Shown here in pieces: positions 9,083 to 21,303 of a stretch of 64,000 nt of DNA. Every line of letters starts with the position of its first letter. The first letter of the stretch is position 1. Source of the DNA: Clostridium sp. (lineage in GTDB: Bacteria; Bacillota; Clostridia; Clostridiales; Clostridiaceae); assembly GCF_021372645.1 (NCBI RefSeq), contig NZ_JAJFUC010000045.1, forward strand, positions 33,349 through 97,348, given 5' to 3'. Position numbers and translations under genes: made by a program. The notes under the pieces were generated by a model that was given only the letters and a program-made list of their open reading frames with translations, made no database searches and had not been told where the DNA came from.

Positions 9083-10429
9083 ATGAGTAGAATGTTTGGA
9101 ACTGATGGAGTTAGAGGAGTTGCAAATACAGAATTAACAGCAAGGATGGCATATGATCTTGGAAGAGCAGGTGCATATGTATTAACAGAAGGAGCTCATA
9201 AGCCTAAGATATTAGTTGGAAAAGATACAAGAATATCAGGGGATATGTTGGAATCAGCATTAATATCAGGAATATTATCAGTTGGAGCTGAGGCAGTAGT
9301 GCTTGGCGTAGTACCAACACCAGCTGTTGCATATTTAATAAGAAAATATGGAGCTGATGCAGGTGTTATGATTTCTGCATCGCATAACCCAGTAGAATAT
9401 AACGGTATTAAGTTCTTTAATGATAAAGGATACAAGCTTTCAGATGAATTAGAAGACGAGATTCAAAGTGTTATTGAAAATGATTTTGAAGGGGTACAAA
9501 ATCCAATTGGTACAGACTTGGGAAGAGAAACAATTGAAGTATCCGCATTAACTGATTATATAGAATTTGCTCAAAATACAATACCTTATAGTTTAAAGGG
9601 ATTAAAAGTAGCTTTAGATTGTGCAAATGGAGCTTCATATAAATCTTCAGTAAAGGCATTTAGAGAATTAGGTGCTGATGTATTTGTAATTAATGATAAT
9701 CCAGATGGAACAAATATAAATGAAAGCTGTGGATCAACACATCCAGAAGAACTAATGGAATATGTAGTTAAAAAGGGGTGTGATTTAGGGTTTGCATTTG
9801 ATGGAGATGCAGATAGATGTTTAGCCATTGATGAAAAAGGTAACTTAATAAATGGTGATTTTATATTAATGTTATGTGCAAGATATTTAAAAGAGCTAGG
9901 AAAGTTAAAAGATAATACTTTAGTTGTAACTGTGATGAGTAATCTTGGGTTAGATATTGCGTGTAAAAAAGAAGGAATAAATCTTGTTAAAACTAGTGTT
10001 GGAGATAGATATGTTTTAGAAGAAATGGTTAAAGATAAATATGTTTTAGGTGGAGAACAATCAGGTCATGTCATATTCTTAGATTATAACTCAACTGGAG
10101 ACGGGTTAGTTACAGCACTTCAAATTTCAGGTATAGTTAAGAAGAAGGAAACACCTTTATCTGAATTATGTTCAATAATGAAAGACCTTCCACAAGTATT
10201 AGCTAATGCAACAATTCCAAATGACAAAAAAGATTTATATTTAACAGATGATGAAATACAAGGTGAAATAAAGAAAATAGAAGACGCCTTAAATGGGATT
10301 GGAAGAGTTCTTATCAGACCTTCTGGAACAGAACCATTAATTAGAGTTATGCTTGAAGGCGAAAATCAAGCAGAAATAAATAAAATGGCTCATGATCTAG
10401 CAAATTTAATTGAGAAAAAATATAACTAA
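9083..10429 (+). CDS. glmM: Phosphoglucosamine mutase
   Basis: 448 residues, standard length. It interconverts glucosamine-6-phosphate and glucosamine-1-phosphate for peptidoglycan precursors. The phosphoserine loop '[17 protein letters not shown]' (serine near residue 100), the Mg-binding '[12 protein letters not shown]', the sugar loop '[10 protein letters not shown]' and the phosphate-binding '[12 protein letters not shown]' are all intact. The N-terminal '[12 protein letters not shown]' is the GlmM hallmark. In many Firmicutes glmM follows cdaA-cdaR directly; here the ptb-buk and folate genes stand between. The next step upstream in the pathway, glmS, is at 37.5 kb under its own ribozyme. 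Confidence 0.97.
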   Translation: MSRMFGTDGVRGVANTELTARMAYDLGRAGAYVLTEGAHKPKILVGKDTRISGDMLESALISGILSVGAEAVVLGVVPTPAVAYLIRKYGADAGVMISASHNPVEYNGIKFFNDKGYKLSDELEDEIQSVIENDFEGVQNPIGTDLGRETIEVSALTDYIEFAQNTIPYSLKGLKVALDCANGASYKSSVKAFRELGADVFVINDNPDGTNINESCGSTHPEELMEYVVKKGCDLGFAFDGDADRCLAIDEKGNLINGDFILMLCARYLKELGKLKDNTLVVTVMSNLGLDIACKKEGINLVKTSVGDRYVLEEMVKDKYVLGGEQSGHVIFLDYNSTGDGLVTALQISGIVKKKETPLSELCSIMKDLPQVLANATIPNDKKDLYLTDDEIQGEIKKIEDALNGIGRVLIRPSGTEPLIRVMLEGENQAEINKMAHDLANLIEKKYN

Positions 10430-10501
10430 GGATGTTAAAATTTTATATAAATTAGGCACATGGAAAATTAATGTAAAATATTTGCTATAGTGATATAAGG
10501 G

Positions 10502-10532
10502 AGGAATTCTATTATAAATAGGGTTCCTCTAA
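10502..10532 (+). other. Hairpin in the glmM-CNNM gap
   Basis: GAGGAA pairs with TTCCTC and the inner CTATT with AATAG around 10502-10532. There is no strong T run after it, so it is not a convincing terminator. It could be the end of the glmM mRNA. Confidence 0.35.
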
Positions 10533-10631
10533 ATTATAAGAAGCAATGTGATGTAGAGGTATAGCTTATAAGGAGTAACCAGTGAATGGAGTATTATTTA
10601 AAGTTACTTATACAAAGAATATAATTAAAGA

Positions 10632-10662
10632 TATTAACATAAATACTTTATTTATGTTAATA
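10632..10662. repeat. 12-base inverted repeat before the CNNM gene
   Basis: TATTAACATAAA (10632-10643) and TTTATGTTAATA (10651-10662) are perfect inverted arms with a seven-base loop, ending 37 bases before the start codon. The position suits an operator or 5'-UTR hairpin; no regulator can be named. Confidence 0.45.
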
Positions 10663-10698
10663 TATAAATAAAATATTTATGTTATGGAGGAGAAGAAA

Positions 10699-12021
10699 AT
10701 GGAAGGTGAATCAGCCCAGACAACTAATACTATTATGCAAATTTTATTTTTAGTTATATTAACCTTAATTAATGCATTCTTTTCATCAGCAGAAATGTCA
10801 ATTGTTTCAGTAAACAAAAATAAAATTAAAATGTTAGCAAATGAAGGTAATAAAAAAGCAAAAGTCCTTTGCAAATTGATTGAAGAACCAACAAAATTTC
10901 TATCAACAGTTCAAGTAGGTATGACACTCGCAGGATTTTTTGCAAGTGCATCAGCAGCTACAGGAATTTCAGAACAATTAGGAGTGTTTTTTATTAGTAT
11001 AAATGTACCATATGGACAACAAGTTGCATTTATAGGAGTTACAATTTTATTATCATATTTTACATTAGTATTTGGAGAATTGGTTCCAAAGAGAATAGCC
11101 TTAAGAGAATCTGAAAAGATAGCTATGTTCTCTCTTAGACCAATAATATTTATTTCTAAAATTGCAGCTCCATTTATAAAAATATTATCACTATCAACGT
11201 CTTTACTAGTAAAACTTATTGGATTAGATAATAAAGAATTAGATGAAATAGTAACAAAAGAAGAACTTAAATCATTTATAGAGACAGGAGAAGAGCAGGG
11301 TGCTATAAATGAAAGTGAAAAAGAAATGATAGAGGGAATATTTGAATTTGATAATAAAAAAGTTGAAAAAGTTATGACACCTAGAACAGAAGTATATTGC
11401 ATAAACATCAAAGAGCCATTAAACGCTTATTTAGATGAATTATTGGAAATGAGATATTCAAGAGTTCCAGTATATGAAGATAATATAGATAATGTAATAG
11501 GTATTCTATATATGAAGGATTTTATAATTGAAGCTAAGAATAAAGGCTTTGATAATGTGAATATTAAAGATATATTAAAGGAACCATACTTTGTGCATGA
11601 AGGAAAGAATGTGCAAGATTTATTTAAATTACTACAAATATCACAGCGTCATATAGCAGTTATAATTGATGAATATGGAGGGTTTTCTGGTATTATAACC
11701 ATTGAAGATCTCATAGAAGAGATAATGGGAGAAATTAATGATGAAGATGATAGTAGTGAGGAACGAATTAAAAAAGTGAGAGAAAATACTTTTTTAGTAG
11801 ATGGTTTAACTACGTTAGAAGAATTAAATGATGAATTAAATTTAGGTATTGAATTGGATGATATTGATACTATAAGTGGATTTCTTATTAATTTAATTGG
11901 GAATATTCCATCAGAAGAGAATGAGAATATAGTAGAATATAATGATATAACTTTTAAGGTAGATAAATTAGGAGAGAAGAGAATCGAAAAGATTCTCATA
12001 AAGATAAAAAATAGAGATTAA
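10699..12021 (+). CDS. CNNM/CorC (hemolysin-like) membrane transporter
   Basis: About 440 residues. The N-terminal CNNM/DUF21 membrane domain has hydrophobic segments near residues 8-30, 85-125 and 135-165. A tandem CBS pair follows ('VMTPRTEVYCINIKEPL', 'YSRVPVYEDNIDNVIGILYMKD', 'HIAVIIDEYGGFSGIITIEDL'), and then the C-terminal CorC/HlyC domain ('FLVDGLTTLEELNDELNLG'). Relatives transport or regulate Mg2+/Co2+; the old name hemolysin is misleading. The open frame begins at ATG 10684, but GGAGGAG inside that stretch (10686-10692) sits seven bases before ATG 10699, which I take as the start. It ends at a strong bidirectional terminator. Confidence 0.88.
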   Translation: MEGESAQTTNTIMQILFLVILTLINAFFSSAEMSIVSVNKNKIKMLANEGNKKAKVLCKLIEEPTKFLSTVQVGMTLAGFFASASAATGISEQLGVFFISINVPYGQQVAFIGVTILLSYFTLVFGELVPKRIALRESEKIAMFSLRPIIFISKIAAPFIKILSLSTSLLVKLIGLDNKELDEIVTKEELKSFIETGEEQGAINESEKEMIEGIFEFDNKKVEKVMTPRTEVYCINIKEPLNAYLDELLEMRYSRVPVYEDNIDNVIGILYMKDFIIEAKNKGFDNVNIKDILKEPYFVHEGKNVQDLFKLLQISQRHIAVIIDEYGGFSGIITIEDLIEEIMGEINDEDDSSEERIKKVRENTFLVDGLTTLEELNDELNLGIELDDIDTISGFLINLIGNIPSEENENIVEYNDITFKVDKLGEKRIEKILIKIKNRD

Positions 12022-12029
12022 AATAATAC

Positions 12030-12075
12030 AAAAAGATGGTATTTCACTTCATTTAAGTGCAATACCATCTTTTTA
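12030..12075. terminator. Bidirectional rho-independent terminator
   Basis: AAAAAGATGGTATT and AATACCATCTTTTT form the outer stem, extended by CACTT/AAGTG inside, with A and T runs on both sides. It closes the CNNM gene. Confidence 0.9.
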
Positions 12076-12180
12076 TAAGTTTGTTGAATTTTAAAGTTAA
12101 ATTTTGATGAATAATAAACGATTAATAAGGGGATAAATAGATTTGTAGAAAAATAGCATGTTTACAAGGGGGATAATTAT

Positions 12181-12597
12181 ATGAAGAAGGAAATTTATAA
12201 TGATTATTTATTAATAATGCCAAGTGGTAACTGCAAGGGATTTAATGACTTAGAAGGAGTAAAAGCACATATAAATGTATATTATGAAAGAAAACTTGAT
12301 GATACGCTTCATGAAGATGGATATAATGATGGTACAGATATAGGTGGAGATGAGCCTAGAATGAATGTATTCACACAATTGGGAGTTGAAGAAGGTAAGT
12401 GTGAAGTGTATAAAACAGAAGAATTTATTGAAAAGATTAAAGAAGAATTAGTTTTTAATGAAGAAAAAGAAGATATAATTTCAAAACTATCAGAAGCAAA
12501 AATAAATTTAAATATATATGAATATAGTTTAGATGAAATTTTGGCACATGTTGAAGAAATTAATGTTATGGAAAATTATGGAGAAGTTAGAGGCTAA
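12181..12597 (+). CDS. Conserved small acidic protein of unknown function
   Basis: 138 residues starting at ATG with AAGGGGGAT upstream. It has no signal peptide or membrane segment, and it is acidic and rich in E, D and N. 'GYNDGTDIGGDEPRMNVFTQL' is a compact turn-rich core; the rest is helical with a K/E-rich C-terminal half. It resembles uncharacterised clostridial proteins I cannot name with confidence. It stands alone between a terminator and the branched-chain operon leader. Confidence 0.65.
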   Translation: MKKEIYNDYLLIMPSGNCKGFNDLEGVKAHINVYYERKLDDTLHEDGYNDGTDIGGDEPRMNVFTQLGVEEGKCEVYKTEEFIEKIKEELVFNEEKEDIISKLSEAKINLNIYEYSLDEILAHVEEINVMENYGEVRG

Positions 12598-12804
12598 ATT
12601 TAAAATGTTAATCAATATAAAAAATGACAAAAATTCTTATATTGAAATTATCAATTAATATTATTTAAAATATTAATATAATTAATGAAATGATCAAAGC
12701 AATGATAAATTAATAAAAAAATATGCAAATAAATAATAAATGATTAATTTTATCATATTTTAAATAAGCAAAAAAACAATAATGTAAAATATATTTCTAT
12801 AATG

Positions 12805-12833
12805 TTGACAATAGTAAAAACGGAGAGTAAAAT
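12805..12833 (+). promoter_or_regulatory. Sigma-A promoter of the ilv-leu operon
   Basis: TTGACA (12805-12810), a 17-base spacer and TAAAAT (12828-12833). Transcription from here would enter the T-box leader a few bases later. Confidence 0.8.
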
Positions 12834-12840
12834 CTACATT

Positions 12841-13128
12841 AACAGGAAAAAGGAAAATTTAATAGGTCCTTAAGTTATTAAATGCTAAGATGGAGAAAAT
12901 TGTTTAGCAGACAAGTTGCAGAGAGTCGATGGTTGGTGAGAATCGATACTTTAGCTTTAGAATTATCACTCCTGAGCAGAATCCAGAAAGAGAAAGAAAT
13001 TTCTTGAGTAAAAGATATCCGGTGTGCATCCGTTATATGCAAGGGTTTGTTAGAACCTAGTGATATTATATAAGGCGGAATATTATCCCACTTCTTATGA
13101 TTCATATCATTAAGAGTGGATTTTTTTA
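12841..13128 (+). promoter_or_regulatory. T-box leader (Ile/Leu type) with terminator
   Basis: Stem I of a T-box is clear: GCAGAGAGTCGATGG, then GGTGAGAATCGAT, then the specifier region ATTATCACTCCTGAGCAG. Depending on register the codon is ATC (Ile, 12965-12967) or CTC (Leu, 12969-12971). The GTGTGCATCCGTTAT block resembles the stem III area. The leader ends in a strong terminator, CCACTTCTTATGAT/ATCATTAAGAGTGG plus seven T (about 13089-13127), 25 bases before ilvN. A normal T-box bulge (TGGNACCGCG) is not seen; GGCGGAATATTATCC at 13075-13089 is the nearest. Uncharged tRNA would be expected to allow readthrough into the operon. Confidence 0.8.
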
Positions 13129-13151
13129 ACCATTTTTAAGGGGGAGAGGCA

Positions 13152-13661
13152 ATGGAAAAACATGTATTATCAGCTTTAGTAAAGAATTCATCTGGTGTTT
13201 TAAGCAGAGTTAGTGGATTGTTTTCAAGAAGAGGATATAACATTGACAGTTTAACTGTTGGTAGAACAGAAGATCCTTCAATCTCAAGAATGACAATCAC
13301 TCTTATGGGTGATGACAATGTATTAGAACAAGTGAAAAAGCAATTAAACAAATTAGAAGATGTTGTAAGAGTTATAGATTTTAAAGTTAATGAATCAGTT
13401 TATAGAGAGTTAGTATTGATTAAAGTAAAAGCAAATGCTGAAAATAGATCAGCTATAAATCAAACAGTAAAGATTTTTAGAAGTAAGATAATTGATTTAT
13501 CCACTAATACTTTAACAATAGAATTAACAGGGGATGAAGATAAAATATCAGCATTAATAAAATTGATGGAAGAATATGGAGTAGAAGAATTAGTTAGAAC
13601 TGGGGTTACAGCGCTTCAAAGAGGAGAAAAAACTATAAAGAATTCTGTTGAAAGTTATTAA
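13152..13661 (+). CDS. ilvN: Acetolactate synthase small (regulatory) subunit
   Basis: 169 residues. The N-terminal ACT domain is plain ('HVLSALVKNSSGVLSRVSGLF' with the NID turn, 'RGYNIDSLTVGRTEDP'), followed by the ALS small-subunit C-terminal domain ('RELVLIKVKANAENR', 'EEYGVEELVRTGVTALQRG'). It binds valine and activates the large subunit, here encoded by ilvB about 5 kb downstream in the same cluster. The separation of small and large subunit genes is unusual compared with ilvBN operons. ATG has GGGGGAG upstream. Confidence 0.95.
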   Translation: MEKHVLSALVKNSSGVLSRVSGLFSRRGYNIDSLTVGRTEDPSISRMTITLMGDDNVLEQVKKQLNKLEDVVRVIDFKVNESVYRELVLIKVKANAENRSAINQTVKIFRSKIIDLSTNTLTIELTGDEDKISALIKLMEEYGVEELVRTGVTALQRGEKTIKNSVESY

Positions 13662-13725
13662 TTAAAGATAAATTTTGAAACAATGGCAATAAGGCAATGC
13701 AAAAGGTAAAGGGGGAGAATGATAT

Positions 13726-15321
13726 ATGACTCAGAATCAGGTAAAAATATTTGATTCTACTCTGAGAGATGGAGCTCAAGGTCAAGGGATTTCATTTTCA
13801 TTAGAAGATAAGATTAAGATAGTAAAAGTTTTAGATGAGATGCAAATTGATTATATTGAAGCTGGCAACCCTGGATCAAATCCAAAAGACATGGAATTCT
13901 TCAAAAGACTTAAGGATATGCACCTTAAAAATTCTAAAGTAGTAGCATTTGGATCAACTAGAAAACCTAATATTAATGTAGAAGATGATAAGAATTTAAA
14001 AGATTTATTATCTTCAGGAGCAGACACAATTGTTATATTCGGGAAGTCATGGGATTTTCAAGTTACAGATATTATAAAAACATCATTAGATGAGAATATT
14101 GAAATGATAAAAGATACAATTAAATATTTGTGCAAGAAAGAAAAAGAAGTAATTTTTGATGCGGAACATTTTTATGATGGCTATAAGGCAAATAAAGATT
14201 ATGCAATGGCAACTTTAAAAGCAGCAGAAGAAGCTGGAGCGCAAGTAGTAGTTTTATGTGATACCAATGGAGGTGCTTTACCTCAAGAAATATACGATAT
14301 AATTAAAATTGTACAAGATCAAATATCAATAGAATTAGGTATTCATAGTCATGATGATATGGGAATGGCAGTTGCAAATTCAATTATGGCAGTAGAATCT
14401 GGAGCAAAACAAGTCCAAGGAACATTCATTGGCATAGGTGAAAGATGTGGTAATGCTAATTTAAGTGCAATAATACCAATATTGAAATTAAAACGTGGAT
14501 ATGAAATATTAGGCAACAATGAACTAGTTAATTTGACGAAATCAGCTAGATATATTGCAGAAATATGTAATATTACATTGACAGATCAAACCCCTTTTGT
14601 AGGAAGTTCATCCTTTGCACATAAGGGCGGTATGCACATCGATGCAGTAACTAAAGCACCAAAATCATATGAGCATATAGAACCAGAACTAGTTGGGAAT
14701 AAGAGAAGATTTTTAGTGTCTGAGGTTAGTGGAAAAAGTACAATATTACAAGAAATAAAGAAAGTATTTCCTAATATATCTAAAGATGATAATTCAGTTC
14801 AAAAAATTACAGATAGATTAAAAGAATTAGAATATGAAGGCTATCAATTTGAAGGGGCAGAAGGAACAGTTGAATTAATTATAAGAAAAATTATTGGTAA
14901 ATATAAACCCTTCTTTAAATTAAACCATTTTAAGATTATTGGAGAACAGCCTTATGGCTCTGAAAATTTCACTTCAACAGCAGTAATAAACATTACAGTG
15001 GATGGACAGAATGAAATGACAGCAGCAGAAGGAGAAGGTCCGGTAAATGCACTAGATAAGGCAATTAGAAAAGCACTTGAAGTATTTTATCCGGAAATCA
15101 AACAAGCACGACTTGTAGATTATAAGGTTAGAGTTTTAGATTCAGAAAGTGCAACAGAAGCAAAGGTAAGAGTTTTAATTGAATCAACAGATGGAATTGA
15201 AAACTGGAGTACTGTTGGGGTATCTCGAGACGTAATTCAAGCTAGTTGGATAGCTCTAGTAGATTCAATAGAATATAAATTAATTAAAGATATTGAAAGA
15301 AAAGTAAAAGCATATTTTTAA
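13726..15321 (+). CDS. cimA: (R)-citramalate synthase (CimA-type, LeuA-like)
   Basis: 531 residues. The HMGL-like barrel has 'IFDSTLRDGAQGQGISFSLE' with the catalytic R-D pair, the metal site 'HSHDDMGMAVANS' and 'GIGERCGNANLSAI', followed by the LeuA dimer/regulatory domain (from about residue 390). The GAQG(Q/E)GISFS motif is typical of the citramalate synthase subfamily; true isopropylmalate synthases have DG(E/C)Q(S/A)PG there. It would join pyruvate and acetyl-CoA to citramalate, feeding LeuCDB to make 2-oxobutyrate for isoleucine. It stands where leuA usually stands. Substrate preference is inferred from the motif, so a 2-isopropylmalate synthase activity is not excluded. Confidence 0.85.
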   Translation: MTQNQVKIFDSTLRDGAQGQGISFSLEDKIKIVKVLDEMQIDYIEAGNPGSNPKDMEFFKRLKDMHLKNSKVVAFGSTRKPNINVEDDKNLKDLLSSGADTIVIFGKSWDFQVTDIIKTSLDENIEMIKDTIKYLCKKEKEVIFDAEHFYDGYKANKDYAMATLKAAEEAGAQVVVLCDTNGGALPQEIYDIIKIVQDQISIELGIHSHDDMGMAVANSIMAVESGAKQVQGTFIGIGERCGNANLSAIIPILKLKRGYEILGNNELVNLTKSARYIAEICNITLTDQTPFVGSSSFAHKGGMHIDAVTKAPKSYEHIEPELVGNKRRFLVSEVSGKSTILQEIKKVFPNISKDDNSVQKITDRLKELEYEGYQFEGAEGTVELIIRKIIGKYKPFFKLNHFKIIGEQPYGSENFTSTAVINITVDGQNEMTAAEGEGPVNALDKAIRKALEVFYPEIKQARLVDYKVRVLDSESATEAKVRVLIESTDGIENWSTVGVSRDVIQASWIALVDSIEYKLIKDIERKVKAYF

Positions 15322-15334
15322 GGGGGATTAAAAC

Positions 15335-16594
15335 ATGGGAATGACAATGACACAAAAAATATTAGCAGCACACGCAGGATTAGAAACTGTTAAAGCTGGA
15401 CAATTAATCGAAGCAAATCTTGACTTAGTTTTGGGAAATGATATTACAACTCCAGTAGCTGTAAATGAATTTAAGAAATTTGGAACAGATAAAGTATTTA
15501 GCAAAAGTCAAATTGCAATAGTTCCAGATCACTTTACTCCTAATAAGGATATAAAGGCAGCAGAACAAGTTAAATATATTAGAGAATTTGCTGAAAAAAT
15601 GGAAATAGAAAATTTCTTTGAAGTTGGAGAAATGGGAATAGAACATTGCTTACTTCCTGAAAAAGGATTAGTTGTTGCTGGTGATGTTGTTATAGGGGCT
15701 GACTCACATACTTGTACATATGGAGCTCTTGGAGCTTTTTCAACAGGTATTGGATCAACTGACATGGCAGCTGGTATGGCTACAGGAAAATGTTGGTTTA
15801 AAGTACCATCAGCTTTAAAATTTGTTCTTAAGAACAAGCCTGCCAAATGGGTAAGTGGAAAAGATATAATACTACATATAATTGGAATGATTGGTGTTGA
15901 TGGGGCATTATACAAATCAATGGAATTTGTAGGTGATGGATTAGATTACCTTTCAATTGATGATAGATTCACAATGGCAAATATGGCAATAGAAGCTGGT
16001 GGAAAAAATGGTATTTTCCCAGTTGATGATAAAACTGTTGAATATTTAAAAGATCACGCAACTAAAGAATGGACTGTTTATGAAGCAGATGACGATGCAG
16101 AATATGATGAAGTATTTGAAATTGACTTAAGTACATTAAGACCAACAATTTCATTTCCACATTTACCAGACAATACTAGAACAATTGATAATGTAGGAGA
16201 TGTAGTACTTGATCAAGTAGTAATTGGATCATGTACAAATGGTAGAATTTCAGATTTAAGAATAGCTAGAGATATACTAAAAGGAAATAAAGTTAAAAAA
16301 GGTATTAGATGTATAGTTATTCCTGGAACTCAAAAGATCTACTTACAAGCTTTAGAAGAAGGAATAATAAAAGATTTAGTGGAAGCTGGAGCAGTATTCT
16401 CAACACCAACTTGTGGACCATGTTTAGGTGGACATATGGGAATATTAGCAAAAGGTGAAAGAGCATTATCAACAACAAACAGAAATTTTGTAGGAAGAAT
16501 GGGACACGTTGAATCAGAAGTATATCTTGCAAGTCCAGCTGTTGCAGCAGCATCTGCATTAACTGGAAAAATAACTGACCCAGAATTAGTTTAG
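15335..16594 (+). CDS. leuC: 3-isopropylmalate dehydratase large subunit
   Basis: 419 residues, the short (archaeal/clostridial) LeuC type. It is an aconitase-family enzyme isomerising 2- to 3-isopropylmalate, and likewise citramalate to methylmalate. The cluster cysteines are visible in 'VIGSCTNGR' and '[11 protein letters not shown]', and the active-site region in '[20 protein letters not shown]'. The start ATG 15335 follows AAGGGGG. leuD begins 12 bases downstream, as expected for the heterodimer. Confidence 0.96.
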   Translation: MGMTMTQKILAAHAGLETVKAGQLIEANLDLVLGNDITTPVAVNEFKKFGTDKVFSKSQIAIVPDHFTPNKDIKAAEQVKYIREFAEKMEIENFFEVGEMGIEHCLLPEKGLVVAGDVVIGADSHTCTYGALGAFSTGIGSTDMAAGMATGKCWFKVPSALKFVLKNKPAKWVSGKDIILHIIGMIGVDGALYKSMEFVGDGLDYLSIDDRFTMANMAIEAGGKNGIFPVDDKTVEYLKDHATKEWTVYEADDDAEYDEVFEIDLSTLRPTISFPHLPDNTRTIDNVGDVVLDQVVIGSCTNGRISDLRIARDILKGNKVKKGIRCIVIPGTQKIYLQALEEGIIKDLVEAGAVFSTPTCGPCLGGHMGILAKGERALSTTNRNFVGRMGHVESEVYLASPAVAAASALTGKITDPELV

Positions 16595-16606
16595 GAGGTA
16601 TTAGTA

Positions 16607-17095
16607 ATGAGTGTAAAAGGTAAGGTATTCAAATATGGAGATAATGTAGATACAGATGTAATAATCCCAGCAAGATATTTAAATACATCAGATGCTAAAG
16701 AACTTGCTGCACATTGTATGGAAGATATAGATGTAGATTTTGTAAAGAATGTAAAAGACGGAGATATAATTGTTGCAAATAAAAACTTTGGTTGTGGTTC
16801 TTCAAGAGAACATGCACCTTTAGCAATTAAGACAGCTGGAGTTAGTTGTGTTATAGCATCAACTTTTGCAAGAATATTCTACAGAAATTCAATTAATATT
16901 GGATTACCAATTTTAGAATGTGATGAAGCAGTAAAAAGTATTGATGCAGGAGATGAATTAGAAGTTGAATTTTCAACAGGCCTTATTAAGAATTTAACTA
17001 AGAACCAAGAGTATCAAGGAGAAGCATTCCCAGAGTTTATGCAAGAAATCATAGATAATGATGGATTAATTGGATATATAGGGAATAAAAAGTAA
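16607..17095 (+). CDS. leuD: 3-isopropylmalate dehydratase small subunit
   Basis: 162 residues, matching the short LeuD type that partners with the 420-residue LeuC. It carries the swivel-domain signature '[16 protein letters not shown]' and '[18 protein letters not shown]'. AGGAGGT sits upstream of the ATG. A hairpin-containing gap separates it from leuB. Confidence 0.96.
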   Translation: MSVKGKVFKYGDNVDTDVIIPARYLNTSDAKELAAHCMEDIDVDFVKNVKDGDIIVANKNFGCGSSREHAPLAIKTAGVSCVIASTFARIFYRNSINIGLPILECDEAVKSIDAGDELEVEFSTGLIKNLTKNQEYQGEAFPEFMQEIIDNDGLIGYIGNKK

Positions 17096-17128
17096 GAAAA
17101 TAATTAATAAATGAATTATATTAGATTT

Positions 17129-17153
17129 TTTCTTGATATAATTAATCAAGAAA
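17129..17153. other. Nine-base hairpin in the leuD-leuB gap
   Basis: TTTCTTGAT (17129-17137) and ATCAAGAAA (17145-17153) are perfect arms with a seven-base loop. T runs precede it and not follow it, so on the plus strand it is not a standard terminator. It may tune mRNA stability between leuCD and leuB. Confidence 0.45.
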
Positions 17154-17251
17154 GAGATACTAATAAGTAAAGACAATTTATTTAAGTAAGTTTTACTTTT
17201 AGATAAATACGCAATAAGAGTTAGGAAAATATAAAGAGGGGGATTTTTATA

Positions 17252-18334
17252 ATGAAATATAATATAGCTGTAATACCAGGAGACGGAATAGGACCAGAAG
17301 TTGTAGAAGAAACTATAAAGGTCTTAAAAGTTATTGGGGATAAGTTTGGACATAGATTTGAATATGAGTATGTATTAGCAGGCGGATGTGCTATAGATAA
17401 GGAAGGAACACCACTTCCAGAGGCAACTTTAGAAGCATGTAAGAAAAGTGATGCAGTTCTACTTGGAGCTGTTGGTGGTCCTAAATGGGATGATCCTACT
17501 GCAAAAATAAGACCAGAACAAGCATTATTAGGATTAAGAGGTGCATTAAATCTTTATTGTAATTTAAGACCAGCAGTTTTATATGCTCCATTAAAAAATG
17601 AATCACCACTTAAAGATAGTATTGTTAAAGATGGAATAGATATTTGCATAGTAAGAGAATTAACTGGTGGTATTTATTTTGGTGAAAGAGGAACGGAAGT
17701 TATTGATGGCGTAAAGAGTGCTTATGACACTGAAAGATATGATGTGAATGAAATAACTAGAATTGTTAAAATCGGATTTGAAACAGCAATGAAGAGAAGT
17801 AAGAAGCTTACAAGTGTTGATAAAGCTAATATATTAGAAAGCTCAAGACTTTGGAGAAGCATAGTTGATGAAATGGCTAAGGATTATCCAGAAGTTGAAG
17901 TAAATCATTTATATGTTGATAACACTGCAATGCAATTAGTTAAAGATCCAAATCAATTTGATGTAATTGTAACTTCAAATATATTTGGTGATATCTTATC
18001 AGATGAAGCTAGTATGGTTACAGGTTCAATTGGAATGTTACCTTCAGCATCACTTGGAGATGGAAAACTTGGAATGTATGAACCAATCCATGGAAGTGCT
18101 CCTGATATAGCAGGACAAGGAATTGCTAATCCTCTAGCAACTATTCTTTCAGCTGCAATGATGTTAAGATATAGTTTCTCATTAGAAGAAGAAGCTAAAT
18201 CAATTGAAACTGCAGTGCTTGCAGTTCTTGAAGATGGATATAGAACTGGTGATATAATGACAGAAGGTAAGAAAAAAGTTGGAACAGTTGAAATGGGAAA
18301 TTTAGTTCGTGAAAAATTGCAATCAGCAAAATAA
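17252..18334 (+). CDS. leuB: 3-isopropylmalate dehydrogenase
   Basis: 360 residues. It is an NAD-dependent oxidative decarboxylase of the isocitrate dehydrogenase superfamily: '[19 protein letters not shown]', '[11 protein letters not shown]', the substrate arginines in '[19 protein letters not shown]', '[14 protein letters not shown]', the metal aspartates in '[17 protein letters not shown]', and '[18 protein letters not shown]'. The group serves both the leucine pathway and the citramalate route to 2-oxobutyrate. AGAGGGGG precedes the ATG. Confidence 0.96.
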   Translation: MKYNIAVIPGDGIGPEVVEETIKVLKVIGDKFGHRFEYEYVLAGGCAIDKEGTPLPEATLEACKKSDAVLLGAVGGPKWDDPTAKIRPEQALLGLRGALNLYCNLRPAVLYAPLKNESPLKDSIVKDGIDICIVRELTGGIYFGERGTEVIDGVKSAYDTERYDVNEITRIVKIGFETAMKRSKKLTSVDKANILESSRLWRSIVDEMAKDYPEVEVNHLYVDNTAMQLVKDPNQFDVIVTSNIFGDILSDEASMVTGSIGMLPSASLGDGKLGMYEPIHGSAPDIAGQGIANPLATILSAAMMLRYSFSLEEEAKSIETAVLAVLEDGYRTGDIMTEGKKKVGTVEMGNLVREKLQSAK

Positions 18335-18340
18335 TAATAT

Positions 18341-18458
18341 CAATGCACAATGCACAATGCACAATGAAGGAACAAATCACTTGTATGATTTGAAAAAATA
18401 TATTTTAAAAATTTCAAAGAAATTTCATTTTTCATTGTGAACTATGCATTGTGAATTG
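18341..18458. repeat. Inverted-repeat element between leuB and ilvB
   Basis: The left end is a tandem of the heptamer CAATGCA repeated 3.7 times (18341-18366). The right end, CATTGTGAACTATGCATTG plus TGAATTG (18433-18458), is its approximate inverse. The middle is A/T rich. It shares the CAATGCACAATG word with the elements at 3745 and 50600. An ATG inside the right arm (18444) artificially lengthens the ilvB reading frame. Confidence 0.7.
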
Positions 18459-18491
18459 AAAAATCATTCTATAAGCAAAGGAGTGAGTAAA

Positions 18492-21183
<2,692 letters not shown>

Positions 21184-21210
21184 TATTTAGAAATAATATC
21201 TACAATTTTA

Positions 21211-21256
21211 AAAGAAGACGAGGATTTAGATTTAAATACTCGTCTTCTTCTTTTTT
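21211..21256 (+). terminator. Rho-independent terminator after ilvC
   Basis: AAGAAGACGAG pairs with CTCGTCTTCTT around a 16-base loop, followed by C and six T. It closes the branched-chain operon. Confidence 0.92.
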
Positions 21257-21303
21257 ATGTATAATTTATTGTAATAGAGCAATGTTTAAGTGAGAGGTAC
21301 TGA

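Noticed and set aside
10911-11411. 166-codon minus-strand open frame inside the CNNM gene
   Set aside because: It lies opposite a well-supported gene, has no ribosome site, and its serine/isoleucine-rich product is typical of antisense reading of A/T-rich coding DNA.
13726-15321. Annotation as leuA (2-isopropylmalate synthase)
   Set aside because: The active-site motif is the GAQGQGISFS form of citramalate synthases; true LeuA has a different residue pattern there, so cimA is preferred.
18444-18491. 16-codon extension of IlvB
   Set aside because: The upstream ATG is within an inverted-repeat element and lacks a ribosome site; AAGGAG serves ATG 18492.
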